Of a stretch of DNA of 60,617 bases, positions 1-8,555 are shown piece after piece. Below the pieces are notes generated by a model. That model was not told where the DNA came from. It did not search any database and saw only the letters and a list, made by a program, of their open reading frames with translations. This stretch comes from Verrucomicrobiota bacterium (GTDB lineage: Bacteria; Verrucomicrobiota; Verrucomicrobiia; Chthoniobacterales; Terrimicrobiaceae), in assembly GCA_018970255.1 (NCBI GenBank), contig JAGWWS010000017.1, positions 1 through 60,617 on the forward strand. Direction: 5' to 3'. Positions within the stretch are counted from its first letter, which is position 1. The number at the start of each line of letters is the position of its first letter. The position numbers and the translations under genes were made by a program.

Positions 1-383
1 TGGTCACCTCCCACGACGGAGCTCAAACCGTTGGAATCTCCCAGTCCAACTTTGCCGCTCTGACTGCATCAGTTGGCGCATATGACGTAAGCACCACCGG
101 TGGAGCGACTGCAGCCGTCATCGCCATCCAAGACGATATCCAAACATTGGCGAACTACCGTGCGGTCAATGGTGCACAGCAATCCCGCTTGAGCTTCGCG
201 GCGGACATGCTGTCGATCAACAAGGTGAACCTCGAGGCCTCTGTGAGCCGCATCCAGGATGTGGACGTGGCCGACGAGAGCACCAAGCTCGCCCGCTACA
301 ACATCCTGCAGCAGGCTGGCACAGCGATGCTTGCCCAAGCGAATCAATCGACCCAGTCGATCCTTCGCTTGCTCGTCAACTAA
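1..383 (+). CDS. fliC: Flagellin, C-terminal part (5' end outside window)
   Basis: The open frame runs from the window edge to TAA at 381-383, giving about 127 residues. The protein is the building block of the flagellar filament and is exported through the flagellar secretion system. The visible part carries the conserved flagellin C-terminal D0/D1 helix: 'YRAVNGAQQSRLSF', then 'RIQDVDVADESTKLARYNIL', then 'QQAGTAMLAQANQ', ending in 'SILRLLVN'. The final hydrophobic heptads are the ones that pack in the filament core. The N-terminal helix and the variable surface domain lie upstream of the window. A strong terminator follows about 40 bases after the stop, so the gene is probably the last or only one in its transcript. 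With the chemotaxis operon at the other end of the window it implies a swimming cell. The family call is firm; which flagellin paralogue it is cannot be told. Confidence 0.95.
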   Translation, partial: VTSHDGAQTVGISQSNFAALTASVGAYDVSTTGGATAAVIAIQDDIQTLANYRAVNGAQQSRLSFAADMLSINKVNLEASVSRIQDVDVADESTKLARYNILQQAGTAMLAQANQSTQSILRLLVN

Positions 384-421
384 GTTACGGGTCGACAGAC
401 CTGATTGATATCGAATGATTG

Positions 422-460
422 GGGCTCCTCCGCGAGGGGGAGCCCTTTTCGATTTTTGTG
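422..460 (+). terminator. Rho-independent terminator after flagellin
   Basis: A 10-bp stem (422-431 pairs with 436-445, one G-T wobble) is closed by a GCGA tetraloop of the stable GNRA class. TTTT, CGA and TTTTT follow. This is a textbook intrinsic terminator placed 38 bases after the flagellin stop. Confidence 0.85.
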
Positions 461-493
461 GGCGGATGGCGGGCGGGGTGGTTTTTTCTAGGG

Positions 494-1585
494 GTGCGTT
501 TGCTTTTTTTGGTTTTGGCGTTGCTCGCCTGCTCCGGCGCTTTGCGGGCGGAGTGGCAGGCGGCTTTGCCGGGGTGGATTTATGAGTTTCCCAGGGACCA
601 CGGGAGCCATCCGGATTTCAAGACGGAGTGGTGGTATTTCACGGGGAACCTGCAGTCGGAGGCGGGTGCGGAGTTTGGTTACCAACTGACTTTTTTCCGG
701 CAGGGCGTGGTGGAGCCGGGGACGGCGGTGCCGGAGGGTTCACGGTTTTTGCAGCGGGATGTGAAGTTCGCGCATTTCGCGGTTTCGGATATTGGCGCGC
801 AGAAGTTCCACCATTTCCAAAAGCTGGCGCGGGGGGCGTTCGGCGAGGCGGGGTTCGATGGGAAGGGGCGGCTGGCTTGGATCGATGGATGGGAGTGCCG
901 GCTGGAGGGGGTGCATGATTTCCGGTTGCGGGCGGAGGAGGGGGATGTGGCGGTGGATTTGCGGCTGGTGGCGGAGCGGGGGCCTGTTTTCCACGGGGCG
1001 GATGGCGTGAGCCAGAAGGCGGAGGGCGAGGGGAGGGCGTCGCATTATTATTCGCTCACGCGGCTGCGGACGGAGGGGACGGTGCGGGTGGGCGGGGTGG
1101 AGCATGCGGTGCGGGGCTGGACTTGGTTCGACCATGAGTGGGCGACGAACCAGCTGGCGGCGCACCAGACGGGGTGGGATTGGTTCAGCCTGCAATTCGA
1201 GGACGGGAGCGACCTGATGCTTTTCCAAATCCGGACGAAGGATGGCGGGCGCGACAGGTTTTCCTCGGGGACGCTGGTGGATGGATCGGGCGAGGTGGTG
1301 CCGGTGGGGTTCGGGGATTTTTCGCTGGAGCCGGTGCGTTGGTGGAAATCGGAGAAGTCGGGCGGGAATTATCCGGTGGAGTGGAAGGTGGGGATTCCGA
1401 AGGCGGGGATGGAGTTCACGGTGCGGGCAAGGTTCGATGCGCAGGAGTTGGCGGCGGAGCCGTTTTCCTATTGGGAGGGCGCGGTGGTGGCGGAGGGGAC
1501 GCGGGTCGGGGAGCCAATCAAGGCGAGGGGGTATCTCGAGATGACGGGGTATGCGGGGCGCATCGTGGGGATGCAGGCGCAGTAG
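494..1585 (+). CDS. Secreted CrtC/AttH-like lipocalin-domain protein
   Basis: This is a 363-residue protein of the family that groups carotenoid 1,2-hydratase (CrtC) and AttH-like predicted secreted hydrolases. The family hallmark is early and clear: 'FPRDHGSHPDFKTEWWYFTG', followed by 'FGYQLTFFR'. Later blocks 'GWTWFDHEWATNQL' and 'GWDWFSLQFEDGSDLMLFQI' are also typical of the two-lipocalin fold. The frame is open further upstream, but a TTG start at 419 would lie inside the flagellin terminator. I therefore place the start at GTG 494, which gives a clean signal sequence 'VRLLFLVLALLACSGALRA'. The 'LLAC' in it is a possible lipobox, so the protein could be a lipoprotein. The Shine-Dalgarno sequence is poor. 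The substrate cannot be predicted; no carotenoid genes are nearby, so a true hydratase role is doubtful. Confidence 0.8.
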   Translation: MRLLFLVLALLACSGALRAEWQAALPGWIYEFPRDHGSHPDFKTEWWYFTGNLQSEAGAEFGYQLTFFRQGVVEPGTAVPEGSRFLQRDVKFAHFAVSDIGAQKFHHFQKLARGAFGEAGFDGKGRLAWIDGWECRLEGVHDFRLRAEEGDVAVDLRLVAERGPVFHGADGVSQKAEGEGRASHYYSLTRLRTEGTVRVGGVEHAVRGWTWFDHEWATNQLAAHQTGWDWFSLQFEDGSDLMLFQIRTKDGGRDRFSSGTLVDGSGEVVPVGFGDFSLEPVRWWKSEKSGGNYPVEWKVGIPKAGMEFTVRARFDAQELAAEPFSYWEGAVVAEGTRVGEPIKARGYLEMTGYAGRIVGMQAQ

Positions 1586-1619
1586 GCGTTTGGGGCAGTT
1601 CGAGTCGCGGGTGTTTGGG

Positions 1620-1650
1620 CGGAACCGGCGTTTTTGCGGGGGCGGTTCCG
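1620..1650. repeat. 8-bp inverted repeat in convergent gap
   Basis: CGGAACCG at 1620-1627 pairs with CGGTTCCG at 1643-1650 around a 15-base loop containing TTTTT. It lies between two convergent genes and touches the dispersed palindrome that follows. It may help end transcription, but no T-tract follows the stem. Confidence 0.45.
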
Positions 1651-1673
1651 GCGCTGACAAGCAGCGCCCTCCT
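1648..1673. repeat. Dispersed 26-bp palindromic repeat, copy 1
   Basis: The element contains the perfect hairpin GGCGCTGACAAGCAGCGCC (7-bp stem, ACAAG loop) flanked by CC on the left and CTCCT on the right. An identical 26-base copy lies at 42495-42520. Both copies sit between convergent genes, just past the stop codons. It looks like a REP-type short palindrome or an RNA-level 3' end structure. Confidence 0.75.
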
Positions 1674-1683
1674 GGTGGAACGG

Positions 1684-2970
1684 TTAGGCGGGGGACTCGC
1701 CGGCGATGAGGTCTTCGAGGGATTGGCGCTTGCGGGCGAGGTGGATTTTTTTTCCGTCGATGAGGATTTCGGGGAGCAGGGGGCGGGAGTTGTAGTTCGA
1801 GGACATGACGAAGCCGTAGGCTCCGGAACTGAGGACGGCGATTCGGTCGCCCTGGGCGAGCGGGGGGAGGGGGCGGTCCTGGGCGAAGAAGTCGCCGCTT
1901 TCGCAGACGGGGCCGACGAGGTCCATTGGGACGGGTGCGGCGGGGGTTTCGCGGAGGGGGACGATTTCGTGCCAGCCTTCGTAGAGGGCGGGGCGGATGA
2001 GGTCGTTCATGCCGGCATCGACGATGGTGAAGGTTTTGGCGGGGGTTTGCTTCACATACTGGACGGTGGCGAGGAGGGCGCCGGCGTTGCCGACGAGGAA
2101 GCGGCCGGGCTCGAAGAGGATTTTCAACCCGAGCGGCCGGAGGGCGGGGAGGATGGCTTTCGCGTAGGCGGCGGGGGTGATGCGGCTGGCGTTTTCCTCC
2201 CGTTCCCACCAGGTGCCGGTGCCGCTGCGGAGGGCTTGGTCGTAGACGATGCCGATGCCGCCGCCGAAATCGAAGAACTCGAGTCCGAACTTCGCGTGGA
2301 GTTCGGCGACGAGGGCGGCGAGTTTTTGCGAGGCTTCGGCGAAGGGGCCGGGGTCGAGGATTTGGGAGCCGATGTGGGTTTGGACGCCGCGGATCTTCAG
2401 GTGGGGGAGGCTGGCGGCTTTTTCGTAGACGGCTGCGGCGCGGTCGATGCCGATGCCGAACTTGTTTTGGCTTTTTCCGGTGGAGATGAATTTGTGGGTC
2501 TTCGGGTCCACATCGGGGTTCACGCGGATGGCGATGGGGGCGCGCAGGCGGAGTTCGCCGGCGACGGAGTTGATGCGCTCGAGTTCGGACTCGCTTTCGA
2601 CATTGAACGAGAAGACGCCTTCGCGCAGGGCGTAGGCGATTTCCTCGCGGGTCTTCCCGACGCCGGCGAAGGTGCAGCGGCCGGCTTGCCCGCCGGCTTT
2701 CAGCACGCGGAAGAGTTCGCCGCCAGAGACGATGTCGAAACCGGAGCCGAGCCGCGCGAGGAGCGAGAGGACGGCGAGGTTCGAATTCGCCTTCACGGCA
2801 TAGCAAATCAGGTGGTCGAGGGGGGCGAGGGCGGCGTCGAGGCGCTGGTAGTTCCCGCGGATGGTGCCTGCGGAGTAGACATAGGCTGGCGTGCCGAATT
2901 CGGCGGCGATTTTTTCAAGGTCCACATCCTCGCAGTGCAAGGATCCATCGACATAGGAAAAGGAATGCAC
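1684..2970 (-). CDS. lysA: Diaminopimelate decarboxylase
   Basis: A 428-residue PLP enzyme of the alanine racemase-like fold that converts meso-diaminopimelate to L-lysine in the cytoplasm, the last step of the DAP pathway. The PLP lysine is K60 in 'CYAVKANSN'. Further family blocks are 'THIGSQI', the glycine-rich phosphate-binding 'FDFGGGIGI', 'LFEPGRFLVGNAG', and the dimer-interface active-site cysteine in 'VCESGDFFA'. Length is normal for the family. The start is GTG at 2970, needed because the conserved N-terminal strand 'TPAYVYS' begins at residue 27. The gene follows the TPR protein gene on the same strand with a 47-base gap, so the two may share a transcript. It draws on the same meso-DAP pool that the MurE encoded in this window needs for peptidoglycan. 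Identification is secure. Confidence 0.95.
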   Translation of the reverse strand: MHSFSYVDGSLHCEDVDLEKIAAEFGTPAYVYSAGTIRGNYQRLDAALAPLDHLICYAVKANSNLAVLSLLARLGSGFDIVSGGELFRVLKAGGQAGRCTFAGVGKTREEIAYALREGVFSFNVESESELERINSVAGELRLRAPIAIRVNPDVDPKTHKFISTGKSQNKFGIGIDRAAAVYEKAASLPHLKIRGVQTHIGSQILDPGPFAEASQKLAALVAELHAKFGLEFFDFGGGIGIVYDQALRSGTGTWWEREENASRITPAAYAKAILPALRPLGLKILFEPGRFLVGNAGALLATVQYVKQTPAKTFTIVDAGMNDLIRPALYEGWHEIVPLRETPAAPVPMDLVGPVCESGDFFAQDRPLPPLAQGDRIAVLSSGAYGFVMSSNYNSRPLLPEILIDGKKIHLARKRQSLEDLIAGESPA

Positions 2971-3017
2971 CGCGGGAAAATGGGGACTTGCCCGCCCGGT
3001 GTCAACCGGGTGCGGGG

Positions 3018-4727
3018 CTATTGGCCGGCGACGCTGCGGGAGTTCGACTCGATTTTCACGGCGATGGCGGTGTTGTCCGGGTCAAGCTGTGCGGCGCGGC
3101 GCCAGTAGGAGAGGGCTTCGGCGGTTTTCCCGAGTTTTTCGTAGGCGTCGCCGATGTGGTCGAGGACGACGGGGTCGGGCTTTTCGAGGAGTTCGGCGGC
3201 GCGGAGGAGTTCGGCGAGGGCCTCGGGGTATTTCCCTTGGCGGTAGAAAACCCAGCCGAGGCTGTCGACATAGGCGCCGTTGTTCGGCTCCTGCTCGAGC
3301 GCGCGGCGGATGAGGCGTTCCGCTTCGCCGAGGTTTTCCCCGCGGTCGGCCCACATGTAGCCGAGGTGGTTGCAGGCATCGGCGGAATTTTCGGGGTCGA
3401 GTTCGATGGCGCGTTTGAGGAGCTCGGCGGCTTTCGCAAAATGCCCGGCGCGCTCGGCGGCGGCGCCGAATGCCATGAAGAAGGAGCTGTCGAGGAGTTC
3501 GGGAAGGTTGTTGGATGCGGAGATGGCGGTGCGCTCGAATGCCATGAGGGCGGCATCGTGGTGACCGGCTTCGCTGAGCGAAATGGCGCGGAGGAAGGAG
3601 AAGACGGTAAGGCGGGGGAAGCGTTTTTCGGCATCGGCCGCGTAGAGGAGTGCGGTGGAAGGGTCGCCTGCGCGCAGGCTGGTGCGGATGATTTCCTCGT
3701 GGCGGCGGGGATCGATGGGCGCGATGAGCATGGCCTGGCGCATGCTTCCGACGGCGGCTTCGTATTCGCCCGACTCCACCTGGATGCGCGAGAGGTGGTC
3801 GTAGGCGGAGAGGTTCAGCGGGTTCTCGGCGACGATTTCGCGCAGGAGGGATGCGGCTTCCTGGTTCGAGCCGGTTTCTATGAGGCAGGTGGCGAGTTTT
3901 TCGCGGAGGCCCTCGATGCGGCGGTTCTTCGCGAGCGCCTCGCGGTAGAGGTCGGCGGCGCGGTTGGTTTTTCCGCAGAGCATGAAGGCGTCGGCGGCGC
4001 GGGCGAGCGTGTTGGCGTCCGTGGGGGCGAGTTGGATGGCTTTCTCGAGGAGGGCGGTGGTTTTTTTCGATGTGGATTCCGAGGGCTGGCGGCGGGTGCG
4101 GAGGGATTCCCGGAGGCGGAGGTCGGCGATGGAGAGCCAGAATTCGGGGTCCTTGCTGTCTTGGCCGGCGGCGCGGTCGAGGATCGCATCCATGCGGCGC
4201 GACTGGCCGGTGGAGCGGTGGATATCATGGAGCAACTCGTAAACGCCGGCGCGGTTGGGGGCGGCATTGAGGGCCTGCATCGCGTATTTTTCGGCGAGGA
4301 CGGGTTTTTGGAGGTGGCGGAGGTAGATGGTGCCGAGCGCCAGGCAGGGCTCGGGTTCGGTGGGCGAGGCTTTCGCGGCGTCTTTCAGCACGGAGAGCGC
4401 CTCGGCGGTGTCGCCGCGCTGGAGGTGGTGCTGCGCGACATCAACGGCGAGGGCGGAGAAGCCGGGGTCGATGAGGAGGACGCGGCGCTTGTTTGCGAGG
4501 GCCTTGTCGGGGCCCTCGGTTTCCTCCTCGAAAACCGCGAGCATGTAGCGCGCGTGGGCTTCGGCGGTTTGCGCGGCCTTGTCGCCGAGTTCGAGCGGGA
4601 GGGGTTCGGAAAATTCGCCGGGGATGATGGAGTCGGAAACGGCTGCGGCGGCGGAATGGCCCAAGAGCAGTGCCGCCGCAAGGATTGCTGCGGAGATGCG
4701 TTGCCGGTTGGGCCGGGTGGAGTCCAC
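3018..4727 (-). CDS. Exported tetratricopeptide repeat protein
   Basis: A 569-residue protein made almost wholly of TPR helix pairs. Clear units include 'AVDVAQHHLQRGDTAEALSV', 'ADLYREALAKNRRIEGLREK', 'ELLKRAIELDPENSADACNH', 'VDSLGWVFYRQGKYPEALAE' and 'DHIGDAYEKLGKTAEALSYW'. The N-terminus carries a basic patch and a hydrophobic segment ending 'AAALLLGHSAAAA', a likely Sec signal peptide, so it should act in the periplasm as a protein-interaction scaffold. The frame stays open far upstream, but that part is antisense to recQ and has no TPR pattern. I place the start at GTG 4727, just before the signal sequence; no good Shine-Dalgarno is seen. It is divergent from recQ and upstream of lysA on the same strand. 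The exact role is unknown; proteins of this kind often assist outer membrane or secretion complexes. Confidence 0.8.
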   Translation of the reverse strand: MDSTRPNRQRISAAILAAALLLGHSAAAAVSDSIIPGEFSEPLPLELGDKAAQTAEAHARYMLAVFEEETEGPDKALANKRRVLLIDPGFSALAVDVAQHHLQRGDTAEALSVLKDAAKASPTEPEPCLALGTIYLRHLQKPVLAEKYAMQALNAAPNRAGVYELLHDIHRSTGQSRRMDAILDRAAGQDSKDPEFWLSIADLRLRESLRTRRQPSESTSKKTTALLEKAIQLAPTDANTLARAADAFMLCGKTNRAADLYREALAKNRRIEGLREKLATCLIETGSNQEAASLLREIVAENPLNLSAYDHLSRIQVESGEYEAAVGSMRQAMLIAPIDPRRHEEIIRTSLRAGDPSTALLYAADAEKRFPRLTVFSFLRAISLSEAGHHDAALMAFERTAISASNNLPELLDSSFFMAFGAAAERAGHFAKAAELLKRAIELDPENSADACNHLGYMWADRGENLGEAERLIRRALEQEPNNGAYVDSLGWVFYRQGKYPEALAELLRAAELLEKPDPVVLDHIGDAYEKLGKTAEALSYWRRAAQLDPDNTAIAVKIESNSRSVAGQ

Positions 4728-4817
4728 GGGTGAAAGGTAATCGAGTGCGTGGTTTTTTCCAAAACAATCCCCGGGATTCGGCTCGATTCGGTGGGTCGGC
4801 TTGGAGAGGGTGGGTCC

Positions 4818-6653
4818 ATGGCGAAGGACGAAGCGGCGCGGGTTTTGAAATCGGTTTTCGGTTATGACGAATTCCGCCCGCTCCAGCGCGAGATCATCGA
4901 GGCGTCGCTCGCGGGGCGGGACACCTTCGCGCTGCTGCCCACGGGCGGGGGGAAGTCGCTTTGCTTCCAACTCCCGGCGCTCCTGCGCGAGGGGTTGACG
5001 TTGGTGGTTTCGCCATTGATTGCCCTGATGAAGGACCAGGTGGGGCAACTCGAAGCCTGCGGGGTTCCGGCGACTTTCCTGAATTCCTCGCTCGGCGCGA
5101 AGGAGACGAAGGCGCGGTTGGCCGACCTGCACCGCGGGCGATACCGGTTGCTCTACGCGGCGCCGGAGAGGTTGATGCTGGACCATTGGAAGGAAAACCT
5201 CACGGCTTGGAAGGTGACTTCGGTCGCAATCGACGAGGCACATTGCATTTCGGAATGGGGCCACGATTTCCGCCCGGAATACCGCCGCATCGCGTCGCTG
5301 AGGTCGCTTCTCCCCGAGATTCCGGTGATGGCGTTGACCGCCACCGCCACCGAGCGGGTGCGCAAGGATATCATCCACCATTTGAAATTGCGGGACCCGG
5401 CGGTTTTCGTGGCGAGCTTCAACCGCCCGAACCTCTCCTACCGCGTGGTGGCGAAGGACCAGGGTGCGAAGCAGATCGCGGATTTCATCCGTCGGCGGCC
5501 AATGGACAGCGGGATCGTGTATTGCGCGACGAGGGCGTCGGCGGACCGGCTTGCGGAGGGGCTCGGCAAGCATGGGTTCCCCGCGGTGCCCTACCATGCG
5601 GGGCTGACGAATGCCGAAAGGTCCGAAAACCAGGAGCTGTTCATCCGCGACGAGGCGAGGATCGTTTGCGCCACGATCGCGTTCGGCATGGGCATCAACA
5701 AACCCAATGTGCGCTGGGTGATCCACCACGACCTGCCGAAAAACATCGAGGGCTACTACCAGGAAACCGGGCGCGCCGGGCGGGACGGGCTGCCGGCGGA
5801 TTGCCTGTTGCTCTACAGCGCGGGCGATGCGGCGAAGCAAACGCACTTCATCGACCAGATGGGCAGCGAACACGAGCAGCGGATCGCCCGCGAGCAATTG
5901 CGCCTGATGCTGAATTTCGCCGAGTGCCCGAACTGCCGGCGCGTGGAGTTGCTGCGGTATTTCGCGGAGGACTACACCGAGCCGAACTGCGGCGCATGCG
6001 ACAATTGCCTCGAGCCGCGCGAGAGCTACAACGCCACGCTGCCCGCGCAAAAAATGCTCTCCTGCGTTTACCGGGTGCGGCAGGCGGGGAGGTTCGGGGT
6101 TGGCATGAACCACATTATCGAAATCCTCACCGGCTCGACCTCGGAAAAAATCCTCCGTTGGGGCCATGACAAACTCAGCACGCACGGGATCGGGGCGGAG
6201 TTGCCGAGGCGCGAGTGGGCGGCGGTCGGGCGCGAGCTTTTGCGCGAGGGGTTGATCATGCAGGAATCCGGCGAATTCCCGGTGGTGGCTCTGACGGAGG
6301 CCGGGCTGGAGGCCTTGAAATCCCGGCGCGTGATCATGCTGACGAAGCCGATGGCGGCGAAAAAAGCCAAGGCGCCGAGGGCGGGCGAGATCGAATGCGA
6401 CGAGGCGCTCTTCGACCGGCTGCGCAAGCTCCGCAAGCGCCTCGCCGACGAGCGCGGCGTGCCGGCGTATGTGGTTTGCGGGGACAATTCCCTGCGGCAG
6501 ATGGCGCGCGAGTATCCCGTGGATGCGGGCTCGCTGCGGGATGTGGCGGGGATCGGCGAGAAAAAGGCGCGCGAGTTCGGCGGGTTTTTTGCCTCGGAAG
6601 TGGCGGCCTACCTCAAGACCTACCCGAAGATGGAATTCGGCGCCGCGGGTTAG
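4818..6653 (+). CDS. recQ: ATP-dependent DNA helicase RecQ
   Basis: A 611-residue superfamily 2 helicase that unwinds DNA 3' to 5' in recombination and fork repair. The full RecQ layout is present: Walker A 'LLPTGGGKSLCFQLP' (K46), Walker B 'AIDEAHCISEWGHDFRPEY' (DEAH at 139-142), 'ALTATATERV', and 'YYQETGRAGRDG' of motif VI. The zinc-binding cysteines follow in 'CPNCRRVELLRYF' and 'CGACDNCLEP'. A winged-helix RQC segment comes next, and an HRDC domain near the C-terminus (about residues 525-600, 'DEALFDRLRKLRKRLADE', 'VAGIGEKKAREFG'). ATG 4818 is chosen over the upstream in-frame start because GGAGAGGG lies 7 bases before it and RecQ homology begins directly after. The last four bases overlap the end of the convergent AraC-type gene. 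Confidence 0.96.
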   Translation: MAKDEAARVLKSVFGYDEFRPLQREIIEASLAGRDTFALLPTGGGKSLCFQLPALLREGLTLVVSPLIALMKDQVGQLEACGVPATFLNSSLGAKETKARLADLHRGRYRLLYAAPERLMLDHWKENLTAWKVTSVAIDEAHCISEWGHDFRPEYRRIASLRSLLPEIPVMALTATATERVRKDIIHHLKLRDPAVFVASFNRPNLSYRVVAKDQGAKQIADFIRRRPMDSGIVYCATRASADRLAEGLGKHGFPAVPYHAGLTNAERSENQELFIRDEARIVCATIAFGMGINKPNVRWVIHHDLPKNIEGYYQETGRAGRDGLPADCLLLYSAGDAAKQTHFIDQMGSEHEQRIAREQLRLMLNFAECPNCRRVELLRYFAEDYTEPNCGACDNCLEPRESYNATLPAQKMLSCVYRVRQAGRFGVGMNHIIEILTGSTSEKILRWGHDKLSTHGIGAELPRREWAAVGRELLREGLIMQESGEFPVVALTEAGLEALKSRRVIMLTKPMAAKKAKAPRAGEIECDEALFDRLRKLRKRLADERGVPAYVVCGDNSLRQMAREYPVDAGSLRDVAGIGEKKAREFGGFFASEVAAYLKTYPKMEFGAAG

Positions 6654-7627
6654 GCCGGCTCAAGCGCACGCCGCCCGGCCCTGCGGCCGTGGATGCGTTG
6701 CAGCGTTTGCAGCGGCGTTTCCCCGAAGACCATTTTGTAGTCCGCGCTGAAGCGGCCGAGGTGGAAAAATCCGCCGGCGTAGGCGGCCTCCTTCACGAAG
6801 CGCGCCCCGCCGCAAACCATTTTCCGCTGGGCGATGTGGAGCCGGTGGATGCGCAGGAAGACATTCGGGCTCATGCCGGCGATTTCGTGGAACGCGTATT
6901 CGAGCGTGCGGAGGGAGACATTGTTCCCGCGGCAGAGCGCCTCGAGCGTGACCGGGGTGTCGCCGCTGGCGCGGATGATGTCCCAGCTGCGTTTGACAAC
7001 GGCGGCGCGGTTGCGGCAGCGGAGCGGCGGGCGCTGGGTGTGGCTGCCGAAGCCGGTCATGGTCTCGCAAAGGATCTGGAGGATGCGGCCCTCGATTTCG
7101 CCGATGACGGACGGATGCTGGAGCATTGCGCCATCCTTGCGCGCGCTGGAGAGCATGCTGCCGAGGTAATCGTCGAGCCTGCGGCGCGAGCCGGGCGGGG
7201 GGTTGATGGCGTTGAAGCCCCTCAGGGATGCCGCGCCCGGCGGGCCGGCGAGGGTTTCGAAGGAGGAGAGCGCGCGGCGTTCGCTGAAGAGCATCATGGT
7301 GATCTCGCTCTCGCTTTTCACGCGGCCCACATGGCTGGTGCGCGGCCCGTAGGCGGAAAAACCGTCCTGCGACATATCGATCCCCATGAACACATGAGGC
7401 GCCTTTTGTTGCCACGGGACCAGGAAGCAAACATCCCCGTCCCGCGTTGCCCCCAGGCCGGTGACCGGCGCGCAGCATTTGATGTGCGAAATGCCGCCGG
7501 AGGGCAGGGGCGCCATCGTGATTTCCCATTCTTTGCCGCCGGGCCCCGTTTGCAAAAGCGAGCCATCCACCTGCTCGAAGAGGGGGTTCATTTGTTCGAC
7601 GGACTCGAATTGTTTCCTGAGGAGCAT
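6650..7627 (-). CDS. AraC-family transcriptional regulator
   Basis: A 325-residue regulator. The C-terminal 100 residues form the double helix-turn-helix of the AraC/XylS family: 'TLEALCRGNNVSLRTLEYAF' is the first HTH and 'KEAAYAGGFFHLGRFSADYK' with 'MVFGETP' is the second HTH and signature. The N-terminal 220 residues have no recognised cupin and most resemble the sensor half of EutR-like or OruR-like regulators. Starts at GTG 7654 and ATG 7627 are both possible; ATG 7627 is given. It is divergent from the rhomboid-like gene with a gap of about 90 bases, so it may control that rhomboid/DUF2270/mazG set, but no operator could be identified. Its 3' end overlaps recQ by four bases. The ligand is unknown. 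Confidence 0.88.
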   Translation of the reverse strand: MLLRKQFESVEQMNPLFEQVDGSLLQTGPGGKEWEITMAPLPSGGISHIKCCAPVTGLGATRDGDVCFLVPWQQKAPHVFMGIDMSQDGFSAYGPRTSHVGRVKSESEITMMLFSERRALSSFETLAGPPGAASLRGFNAINPPPGSRRRLDDYLGSMLSSARKDGAMLQHPSVIGEIEGRILQILCETMTGFGSHTQRPPLRCRNRAAVVKRSWDIIRASGDTPVTLEALCRGNNVSLRTLEYAFHEIAGMSPNVFLRIHRLHIAQRKMVCGGARFVKEAAYAGGFFHLGRFSADYKMVFGETPLQTLQRIHGRRAGRRALEPA

Positions 7628-7720
7628 ACGGGCGCGGGAAGATACACACGGCACCGCCTAACGCAACCGCCGGCTATTCCCGCTTGAGGGGCGGCGCGTG
7701 ATGGCATAGCTTTCCTTCAA

Positions 7721-8554
7721 ATGCTGGCGCGCCGTTCTCCCGACAACGAGGGGCCGCTGACTTGGATCGGCTCCGTGCCGGTCCATGTGAGCACCGCCCT
7801 GGCCGGCATCTATTGCATCACGCTGGTCCTTTCCGCGCTCTCGATGGGTGCCGGTGCCGAGTCGGTCCTGCAGGCGTTCAGCTTCTCGAGCTCGGCGGTC
7901 GCGCACCACGGCTCGCTCTGGCAACTCGCCACCTACGCCTTCGTCCAAAAGCCGCCCTACATTTTTTTCCTGATCGAACTTTACCTGCTCGTGGTCTTCG
8001 GGCGCGAGATCGAGGGCTACCTCGGGCGGGCCTCGTTCATCAAACTTTACCTCCTGCTTCTGCTCGCACCGGTGCTGGTCCTCACGGCGGCGCAATGGTT
8101 CGGCTGGGGGAGTTTTTATTCCGGTTCGAGCGCCCTGCATTTCGGGATCTTCATGGCGTTCGTCCTGATTTTCCCCTCGGCGGAAATGTTCTTCGGCATC
8201 CAGGCGAAATGGATCGCCTTGGCCCTGTTGGCGGTCAGTTCCCTGCAATGCCTGGCGCTTTCCGACTACACGGCGCTCGCGGTGCTGGCGGTCGATTGCG
8301 TGGCGGCGTGCCTGTTCATCGGGTTTTCCCAAGGCAGGCTCTCGCTCAAACTCCCCGTGCGCCCGGTGGTGTCGCGCCCGCCGGTCATCCGCCCGCCCGC
8401 CGCCGAACGCGGGGGCGGGGAAGACCAGTTGGAATCCATCGACCCCATCCTCGAAAAAATTTCCAAGTCCGGCATCGCGAGCCTCACGAAGCGCGAGAGG
8501 GACCTCCTCGAGCGCGCCCGCGAGCGGCTCATCGCGAAGGACGGGCGGCCCTGA
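7721..8554 (+). CDS. Rhomboid-like membrane protein, probably non-catalytic
   Basis: A 277-residue inner membrane protein with about six hydrophobic segments, for example 'ALAGIYCITLVLSAL', 'YIFFLIELYLLVVFG', 'LYLLLLLAPVLVLTA', 'FGIFMAFVLIF', 'WIALALLAVSSLQCL' and 'AVLAVDCVAACLFIGF'. The layout and the 'YSGSSALHFG' block resemble the rhomboid fold, where a Ser in GxSx is the nucleophile. However, the last membrane segment has no histidine at the place where rhomboid proteases carry the partner His, so cleavage activity is doubtful. A proline-rich linker leads to a short cytoplasmic helical tail, 'IDPILEKISKSGIASLTKRE', a module often found at the C-terminus of such proteins. The DUF2270 gene starts one base after the stop, which points to coupled translation. 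Function unknown. Confidence 0.7.
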   Translation: MLARRSPDNEGPLTWIGSVPVHVSTALAGIYCITLVLSALSMGAGAESVLQAFSFSSSAVAHHGSLWQLATYAFVQKPPYIFFLIELYLLVVFGREIEGYLGRASFIKLYLLLLLAPVLVLTAAQWFGWGSFYSGSSALHFGIFMAFVLIFPSAEMFFGIQAKWIALALLAVSSLQCLALSDYTALAVLAVDCVAACLFIGFSQGRLSLKLPVRPVVSRPPVIRPPAAERGGGEDQLESIDPILEKISKSGIASLTKRERDLLERARERLIAKDGRP

Positions 8555-8555
8555 G

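Noticed and set aside
419..493. Upstream extension of the lipocalin-like gene from TTG 419
   Set aside because: It would lie inside the flagellin terminator hairpin and would put 25 residues before a clear signal peptide.
740..2806. 688-codon frame antisense to the lipocalin-like gene and in another frame of lysA
   Set aside because: Arg/Pro-rich shadow with no homology pattern; both real genes are recognised over it.
4728..6185. Extension of the TPR protein upstream across recQ
   Set aside because: This part is antisense to a secure recQ gene, has no TPR pattern, and would bury the signal peptide.
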